Position numbers and translations under genes: made by a program. Source: Methanosalsum zhilinae DSM 4017 (GTDB lineage Archaea > Halobacteriota > Methanosarcinia > Methanosarcinales > Methanosarcinaceae). From it: a stretch of DNA of 64,000 bases. The notes below the pieces were generated by a model. That model worked only from the letters and a program-made list of their open reading frames with translations, did not search any database and was not told where the DNA came from. The DNA lies in assembly GCF_000217995.1 (NCBI RefSeq), contig NC_015676.1, positions 1 through 64,000 of the forward strand, in the 5' to 3' direction. Positions within the stretch are counted from its first letter, which is position 1. Every line of letters begins with the position of its first letter. Below are positions 58,985 through 64,000 of the stretch, piece after piece.

Positions 58985-59767
58985 TTATTTTTTGCTGCTG
59001 CCCTTTAGTTTTTTCTGAGCAACAGCCTCTGTTATCCCTGCGATTTCTCCTGCACTGGTAGTGTTGGTAATTATTATCAGATTCTGTTCCCTTGAAACTT
59101 CTGCAATTGTCTGCAATTCACGAAGCTTGATACCAACCGGCATATCCTGATATAGCATTGCAGCATCCTTCATCTTTTCAGCTGCCATGTATTCTCCTTC
59201 AGAGAGAATTATTCTTGAACGTTTTTCACGCTCTGCTTCAGCCTGCTTTGCAATTGCCCTGTGCATGGTTGTTGGTAGATTTACATCCCTGATGGTTACA
59301 GAAGTTACTTTTATACCCCAGGGATCTGTTGAAGTGTCCAGCATAGTCTGGATATCTTTATTGATCTCCTCTCTCTGAGATAGGACATCATCAAGTTCGA
59401 TTCTTCCCATAACATCCCTTAGTGTTGTCTGAGAGAGCATTGCAGTTGCATATTTATAATCCTCCACAGCAGTTACAGCTGCTCCCGGTTCCACAACCTT
59501 GTAGTATACAATAGCATCTACATCAACAGTCACATTATCCTTTGTGATCACGTTCTGCTTTGGAACATCAATTGTAACAACTCTAAGATCAACTTTAACT
59601 GTTTTATCTATAATTGGAATTATAAAGAACAGACCTGGGCCTTTAACCCCTTCAAATCGTCCTAACCTGAATATAACGACTCTTTCATATTCATTTACTA
59701 TCTTGATACTCTGTGATAGAATAATCACAACAATAATCAATGTGGGTACTATAAATTCACTGACCAT
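58985..59767 (-). CDS. Slipin / SPFH-domain stomatin-like protein
   Basis: One N-terminal membrane segment (VPTLIIVVIILSQSI), then the SPFH/band-7 domain (VNEYERVVIFRLGRFEGVKGPGLFF, VTIDVPKQNVITKDNVTV), and a C-terminal helical region (EREKRSRIILSEGE). The ATG at 59767 has AGGTGA five bases upstream; a GTG at 59776 is less likely. It is the operon partner of nfeD. Confidence 0.92.
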   Translation of the reverse strand: MVSEFIVPTLIIVVIILSQSIKIVNEYERVVIFRLGRFEGVKGPGLFFIIPIIDKTVKVDLRVVTIDVPKQNVITKDNVTVDVDAIVYYKVVEPGAAVTAVEDYKYATAMLSQTTLRDVMGRIELDDVLSQREEINKDIQTMLDTSTDPWGIKVTSVTIRDVNLPTTMHRAIAKQAEAEREKRSRIILSEGEYMAAEKMKDAAMLYQDMPVGIKLRELQTIAEVSREQNLIIITNTTSAGEIAGITEAVAQKKLKGSSKK

Positions 59768-60087
59768 ATGGTTCACCTGCTAAAGAGCTGTTTATAAGAT
59801 CTGGATACAAATTAGTTATGTTAAGTTCATAAAGCTGCAGGTCTGAATAGATATAATCTTAATCTGAATAATCCCTAAAGTATTTCCAGACCCACCAATG
59901 AAGATATTACTCATTCATTCTTTATTAAATTGATTGGTGAACCACACATGAGCTAAAGACACCGGGTTTTACGCTTTGTCTATAAAATAACAGATAAAGG
60001 TAACTATGTTGATGTGGCTGGATTTATAAGGGATAAGATCTCTATACCAAAAAATAAATCATAGATAAATGACTATCGAAGGATAAA
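59768..60087. other. Intergenic region between slipin and RecJ-like gene
   Basis: About 320 bases with promoters in both directions and no gene. AAAGACA...TGTCTAT near 59955-59991 can pair as a weak hairpin. GGATTTATAAG at about 60020 is a TATA-like box some 70 bp before the next start. GAAGGA stands just before the ATG at 60088. Confidence 0.5.
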
Positions 60088-62214
60088 ATGAAAGATAAGT
60101 GTAAAAAGTGTGAAGGGCAGGGTTTTAAAGTATTATCTAGAGAAAAATGTCCTGAATGCAAGGGGTCTGGTAAATCTAAATCAGTTGATCTCATGAAATT
60201 GTCCCAGGAGGACCTGGACACCTTTTTAAAAGAAGGATCTGTGTGTGGAAAGTGTGAGGGTACCGGAGAGGTAAAGAACAAACTGAAATGTGAATCCTGC
60301 AAAGGAGAGGGATTTTTCTATTTCTGTGACAGGTGTGAAAAACCTATTGAAAAGCCTTCTGAGGGCATGGAGATATGTGATATCTGCAGAAAGAAGGAGA
60401 CTGTACACCTTCTGGATGATTCCTGTACTCTGGATGAGGTAGAAGTTGGAAAGCTCTACCATGGTACAGTGAACAGCCTAGCACCTTTTGGTGCTTTTGT
60501 GGATCTAAATTCCAGGGTTAGGGGACTTGTGCATACCAGCAACATCTCACACCCACTTGAGGAAAGAGATGAAGTCATTGTATTTGTAAAGGAAATAAAA
60601 CAGAATGGCAATATGGATCTGGTACCAAGAAAAATTGAATCATATCAGACTGTGGAAGTGGAAAAGGAACTTCCTCTGGTAACAGCGTCTGATCTTTCGG
60701 GTTATGTGGGGCGGTTTGTAAGAATTGAAGGGGAGGTAATTCAGGTAAAACAGACCGCAGGGCCTACTATATTTACGGTTTCTGATGAATCCGGTCTGAT
60801 CTCAGGTGCTGCCTTTGTACGGGCAGGTGAGAGGGCATATCCTCATATAGATTCTGATATGATCGTAACCATGACTGGAGAGGTTACTGCCAGGGGGGAT
60901 GATCTGCAGGTCGAAGTAATGAGCATGAAACGGCTTTCAGGTGAGATGGAGAAAACAGTATGGGAGAGGATAGAAAGTGCCATTGATAATAGAGCCGCTC
61001 CCTCTGAGATAGAATTTCTGGTAAAGAGTAATATCCTGGAAAACCTGCTTCCTTCCATGAAAGATGTTGCAAGGATCATCAAGAAGGCAGTAATTAAATC
61101 CAGGCCGATAATCCTGAGACATCATGCCGATGCAGACGGGATGACTGCAGCTCTTGCCATAGAGAAGGCCATTCTTCCTCTTATAAGAGAGGTCGGAGGC
61201 CAGGACGCAGAATACTTTTTCTATAAACGCTCGCCTTCAAAGGCCCCCTTCTATGAGCTTCTGGATGTTATACGGGATATTTCGTTTGCACTGGAAGATG
61301 CAAGCCGCCACGGGCAGAAAATGCCGCTGGTTATCCTTGTGGACAATGGTTCAACAGAAGAGGATGTGCCTGCAATGAAACAGGCTATGATCTATGACAT
61401 TGATATGGTAGTTGTCGATCATCATCATCCGGATGAAATTGTGGATCAGTATCTGCTGGCTCATGTAAATCCCGCCCATGTGGGAGGAGACTTCGGAGTG
61501 ACTACAGGTATGATGTGTACTGAAATTGCAAGAATGATCAATCCTTCAGTTGTAAATGACATCAGACACCTGCCTGCCATTTCTGCAGTAGGTGATCGTT
61601 CAACCGCTCCTGAAGCTGAAAAATATATTGATCTTGTATCTGAAAAATACTCGCTGGAAAGATTAGGTGATATAGCTCTTGCTCTTGATTTCTCTGCATT
61701 CTGGCTAAAGTTTAGCAGTGGTAAGGGAATTGTGGATGATATTACAAACTTTGGCAGTGAGACACGTCATAACAGGATCGTATCTCTGCTCTGTGAGCAG
61801 GCAAATGAAATGATATCCGAACAGATGGAGGCCTGTATTCCAAACGTCAAATCCAGAAAACTCCCAAACGGAGCTATGCTCAATGTTCTGGATGTGGAGA
61901 ATTATGCTCACAAGTTTACTTTTCCACCGCCTGGAAAAACGGCAGGAGAGGTTCATGATCGGCTGATCCGCAAGTTTGGTGACATTCCCATCATTACGAT
62001 TGGATATGGTCCAGACTTTGCGGTCATAAGATCAAAAAAAGTGAAGATGAACATTCCCCGTCTTGTAAAGGAACTTCATCAGGAAGTGACAGGGGCCGGT
62101 GTCAGTGGCGGTGGTCACCTTGTGGTAGGTAGTATTAAATTTGTGGAAGGTAAACGTACAGAGGTTCTTGCATGCCTTGCCCAGAAACTTGGTGAAACAG
62201 AGGTTGAGGATTGA
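60088..62214 (+). CDS. RecJ-like DHH-family phosphoesterase with DnaJ-type zinc, S1 and OB domains
   Basis: Multi-domain nuclease of 708 aa. Four CxxCxGxG motifs (residues 6-75: CKKCEGQG, CPECKGSG, CGKCEGTG, CESCKGEG) form a DnaJ-type zinc domain, and CDRC/CDIC follow. Next come an S1 RNA/DNA-binding fold (VGKLYHGTVNSLAPFGAFVD) and an OB fold (about 200-280). The DHH core has HHADADG, VDNGS and DHHHPD, and the DHHA1 end has GGGHLVVG. It is likely a 5' exonuclease on DNA or RNA, related to the archaeal RecJ/GAN proteins. Confidence 0.88.
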   Translation: MKDKCKKCEGQGFKVLSREKCPECKGSGKSKSVDLMKLSQEDLDTFLKEGSVCGKCEGTGEVKNKLKCESCKGEGFFYFCDRCEKPIEKPSEGMEICDICRKKETVHLLDDSCTLDEVEVGKLYHGTVNSLAPFGAFVDLNSRVRGLVHTSNISHPLEERDEVIVFVKEIKQNGNMDLVPRKIESYQTVEVEKELPLVTASDLSGYVGRFVRIEGEVIQVKQTAGPTIFTVSDESGLISGAAFVRAGERAYPHIDSDMIVTMTGEVTARGDDLQVEVMSMKRLSGEMEKTVWERIESAIDNRAAPSEIEFLVKSNILENLLPSMKDVARIIKKAVIKSRPIILRHHADADGMTAALAIEKAILPLIREVGGQDAEYFFYKRSPSKAPFYELLDVIRDISFALEDASRHGQKMPLVILVDNGSTEEDVPAMKQAMIYDIDMVVVDHHHPDEIVDQYLLAHVNPAHVGGDFGVTTGMMCTEIARMINPSVVNDIRHLPAISAVGDRSTAPEAEKYIDLVSEKYSLERLGDIALALDFSAFWLKFSSGKGIVDDITNFGSETRHNRIVSLLCEQANEMISEQMEACIPNVKSRKLPNGAMLNVLDVENYAHKFTFPPPGKTAGEVHDRLIRKFGDIPIITIGYGPDFAVIRSKKVKMNIPRLVKELHQEVTGAGVSGGGHLVVGSIKFVEGKRTEVLACLAQKLGETEVED

Positions 62215-62247
62215 TTTTTCAACTTCTGCTGTGATTATTTTTGATGT

Positions 62248-62859
62248 TCAATCCATTCTCATAATACGTATCATTGCCCTTACCGGCACACCAGAGATCG
62301 TTTCTGCTCCTTTTTTATCTATAATAACTGCTGCGCCTACCGGAATTGCCCCAAATTCCCTGATCTGCTTTATTACCTGGGAAATAGTTGATCCTGAAGT
62401 TATTACATCATCAACAATAATGCATTTCTTTCCATCCACACTTCCAAAATTTCTGCTGATAATTCCGCCTGGGTGGGTGTTATCCACTCTCTGGCCCAGA
62501 ACGTGGAACAGTGCAAATTCTGTTCCCAGCTCATCTGCCATCAGGCTTGCAATGGGCACTCCACTTGATGTGGTACCAACGATTGTATCTATTTCTTCGT
62601 CTGTCTGCACCAGCAGGTCAAGGACCATATCTGACAGAACTCTGGAAATATAACGCAGGCGGAAAGAACTTTTTCCGATACTGCTCCAGTCAACAGAAAT
62701 ATCCTTTGGGGCCTGTATTTCCTCTCCTCTCCTGGCCCGTGATAATAGCCAGGTTGCAGTTTCCCTTGAGACATTAAGTTCATCTGCTATCTGGCCTGTG
62801 ACAAGTCCTTTTGACTGTAGCTCAACGGCTTTATTGATCAAATCCTCGATATTTCTCAT
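62248..62859 (-). CDS. GfcR-type orotate phosphoribosyltransferase-like regulator
   Basis: An N-terminal helix-turn-helix ([28 protein letters not shown]) is fused to a PRTase fold with the PRPP loop [13 protein letters not shown]. This is the arrangement of GfcR, a sugar-pathway regulator in haloarchaea. An enzyme of pyrimidine synthesis would lack the HTH. The length of 203 aa is as expected. The effector in a methanogen is unknown. It is convergent with the RecJ-like gene. Confidence 0.85.
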   Translation of the reverse strand: MRNIEDLINKAVELQSKGLVTGQIADELNVSRETATWLLSRARRGEEIQAPKDISVDWSSIGKSSFRLRYISRVLSDMVLDLLVQTDEEIDTIVGTTSSGVPIASLMADELGTEFALFHVLGQRVDNTHPGGIISRNFGSVDGKKCIIVDDVITSGSTISQVIKQIREFGAIPVGAAVIIDKKGAETISGVPVRAMIRIMRMD

Positions 62860-62931
62860 ATGTTATCCCCTTCCTGTAATGGCTTCACCTGAATATAATG
62901 TGTAATACTTATATATTGCTCTTTCCTGCTG

Positions 62932-63420
62932 TTATACCTTTCTTTTTCGCACCTTTTTAAGAGCTGAGCCACAGACCGGGCATATATCGCCTCCATCAAA
63001 ACGCTTTTTGCACCCAGTGCATTTTTTACCCCAGACCAGCACGTCAGATATCTTTTTCTGGGATACGGGTTTTACATTTATTTTCAACAATACTGCAACA
63101 TTCTGGACTGCATAATCATCACTAAACAGGACAGAACTCTCTTTATATTCCAGTGCCTTTGCCAGTATATCCACATCTGTTTGAGAAAGTTCCTCTATAT
63201 CACTGCTGTATCTGGCAACCTTGAGCACTTCTTTGACCAGTCCCGGATCTGGAGACTCCACTCTGGCTCCTTCTTCAGCAGCAAGCTGGAATCTCATATT
63301 TGCCTGACTGCTTTTCAGCTCATCTATTACAGAGGGTACAGTGATCAGACTTTTGCTGTTTATATCCTTTCCCATTATAAATACTGCAGAATCTGCAACA
63401 ATATGTTCCATATCTATCAT
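62932..63420 (-). CDS. nob1: rRNA maturation endonuclease Nob1
   Basis: Cleaves the 3' end of 16S rRNA. A PIN domain is present (ADSAVF, PSVIDELKS, TDVDILAKALE, LFSDDYAVQNVA), with a C-terminal zinc ribbon CTGCKKRF ... CPVCGSALKK and basic tail. The length of 162 aa is normal. The ATG at 63420 overlaps the stop of the upstream gene (ATGA) and has AGGAG five bases before it, so translational coupling is likely. Confidence 0.95.
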   Translation of the reverse strand: MIDMEHIVADSAVFIMGKDINSKSLITVPSVIDELKSSQANMRFQLAAEEGARVESPDPGLVKEVLKVARYSSDIEELSQTDVDILAKALEYKESSVLFSDDYAVQNVAVLLKINVKPVSQKKISDVLVWGKKCTGCKKRFDGGDICPVCGSALKKVRKRKV

Positions 63421-63719
63421 CTAAGCTCCTTTATAAGCCATCCCCAGTATTTAATAGTGGTCAGCAGTGCAATGGTCATGCCAATGGCCATAAGAAGATT
63501 CGAAATCAGAATTGCCATATCAGATCCGATCCCTGTAATAGGATAGAGCAGCATATTAAGAACTCCTGATGCCATGAATAATATTGATGCATAATAGGCA
63601 TAGTAATAGGGTTTTAGACGCATTGCCTCTCCCAGCCTTCTGCTCAGACCTGCCATTATGTATATCACACCGGCAAAGGATATTACTGCAATAATCCATG
63701 CATAATAGGGTGGCTGAAT
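63417..63719 (-). CDS. Small membrane protein, probable ATT start
   Basis: Not recognised. Three or so hydrophobic helices; ends YWGWLIKELR. The only standard start in frame is a GTG at 63668 without a ribosome binding site, which would cut into the first helix. Upstream, the frame reads IQPPYYAWIIAVISFAGVIYIM, beginning with ATT seven bases after a perfect GGAGGT (63727-63732). An ATT start giving 100 aa is therefore likely. It resembles the next gene in layout, so the two may be tandem paralogues. Confidence 0.6.
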   Translation of the reverse strand: MQPPYYAWIIAVISFAGVIYIMAGLSRRLGEAMRLKPYYYAYYASILFMASGVLNMLLYPITGIGSDMAILISNLLMAIGMTIALLTTIKYWGWLIKELR

Positions 63720-63720
63720 T

Positions 63721-64000
63721 TTATTTACCTCCTTTTGTCATCTGAAGGTGAAGCTTTATGGCAAGTAAGAGTGATATGATTCCTGCTGCAGCTTCAACTA
63801 TTTTTCCTGCAGCTATAGTAAACACAACTATTTGAAAGATTGCCAGCATCAGTATAAGAAAAGGGATCAAAAACAGGAAATAATGTGTATCTATTCCAAA
63901 CTTCCTCTGATAGAACAGGCTTATAGCCCCTCCAAAGACCACAATGATAGCCCCTGCAAACCATGCATAGATCTCAATGACTGTGGATATAGCTGTATAA
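63721..64000 (-). CDS. Small membrane protein, 5' part outside the window
   Basis: The frame is open from the stop at 63721 to the window edge, reading YAWFAGAIIVVFGGAISLFYQRKFG and ending LHLQMTKGGK. It has three hydrophobic helices and shares the AW...GG..S/LxRR/QRK plan with the next gene downstream. The GTG at 63942 is internal, not the start. Not recognised; the neighbour suggests a multi-subunit membrane complex. Confidence 0.6.
   Translation of the reverse strand, partial: YTAISTVIEIYAWFAGAIIVVFGGAISLFYQRKFGIDTHYFLFLIPFLILMLAIFQIVVFTIAAGKIVEAAAGIISLLLAIKLHLQMTKGGK

Noticed and set aside
62248-62859. Orotate phosphoribosyltransferase PyrE
   Set aside because: The N-terminal helix-turn-helix places it with GfcR-like regulators.

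Overview
The window is a chromosomal segment of a methanogenic archaeon, most likely a methylotrophic member of the Methanosarcinales. Directly visible archaeal markers are Orc1/Cdc6, the PolD small subunit, archaeal DnaG, RPA, aRF1, Taw1, ArcS, aNAC, Nob1 and an archaeal 16S-tRNA(Ala)-23S rRNA operon. Signs pointing to a methanogen, possibly salt adapted, are a MtaA/MtbA-type methyltransferase, a short MetE-like protein, and a glucosyl-3-phosphoglycerate synthase of the compatible-solute pathway known from Methanococcoides. The genus cannot be fixed by eye.

Layout. 0-8 kb: information-processing genes. An ORB-like element precedes cdc6, so this is a candidate replication origin; then signal peptidase, PolD small subunit, taw1, prf1 and argS. 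8-17 kb: Hsp20, glycerate kinase + gpgS, a CobW / UroD-type methyltransferase / MetE-like group, a SpoIIM-like membrane protein, and a KaiC-like ATPase with an unknown partner. 17-27 kb: a degenerate SelB-like GTPase, an RNA ligase broken by one frameshift, five tandem CBS-domain genes, a triple-OB RPA, and the RNA end-processing enzymes Tpt1 and RtcA. 27-39 kb: dnaG, UPF0058, rimI, arcS, a GlcD/GlcF-type oxidoreductase pair, YgiQ, an MBL hydrolase, TatD and a LeuA/CimA-type synthase.

39.3-44.7 kb: the rRNA locus, ordered 16S, tRNA-Ala(TGC), 23S, tRNA-Cys(GCA), 5S. Two identical TATA boxes lie upstream, and bulge-helix-bulge processing stems can be folded around both 16S and 23S. Directly downstream sits a 1.6-kb IS with 15-bp inverted repeats and a perfect 6-bp target duplication; its transposase is split into three frames.

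46.5-64 kb: rhomboid protease, aNAC, HesB/IscA-like protein, an unknown nuclease-like protein, a KaiC-like ATPase with a changed Walker A lysine, hisI, a PIN-ATPase-KH protein, UDP-sugar dehydrogenase, two pilin-like secreted proteins, hisH, a PurM/HypE-like protein, NfeD + slipin, a RecJ-like DHH protein, a GfcR-like PRTase regulator, nob1, and two small membrane proteins of which the last runs off the window.

Three chromosomal genes (RNA ligase, LeuA/CimA, YgiQ) each need exactly one base changed in an A/T homopolymer to give the expected full-length protein. This is either assembly error or real slippage/decay. No CRISPR array, prophage or obvious defence island was seen. The least explained items are the five-gene CBS cluster, the CobW/methyltransferase/MetE-like group, and the degenerate SelB-like and KaiC-like proteins.
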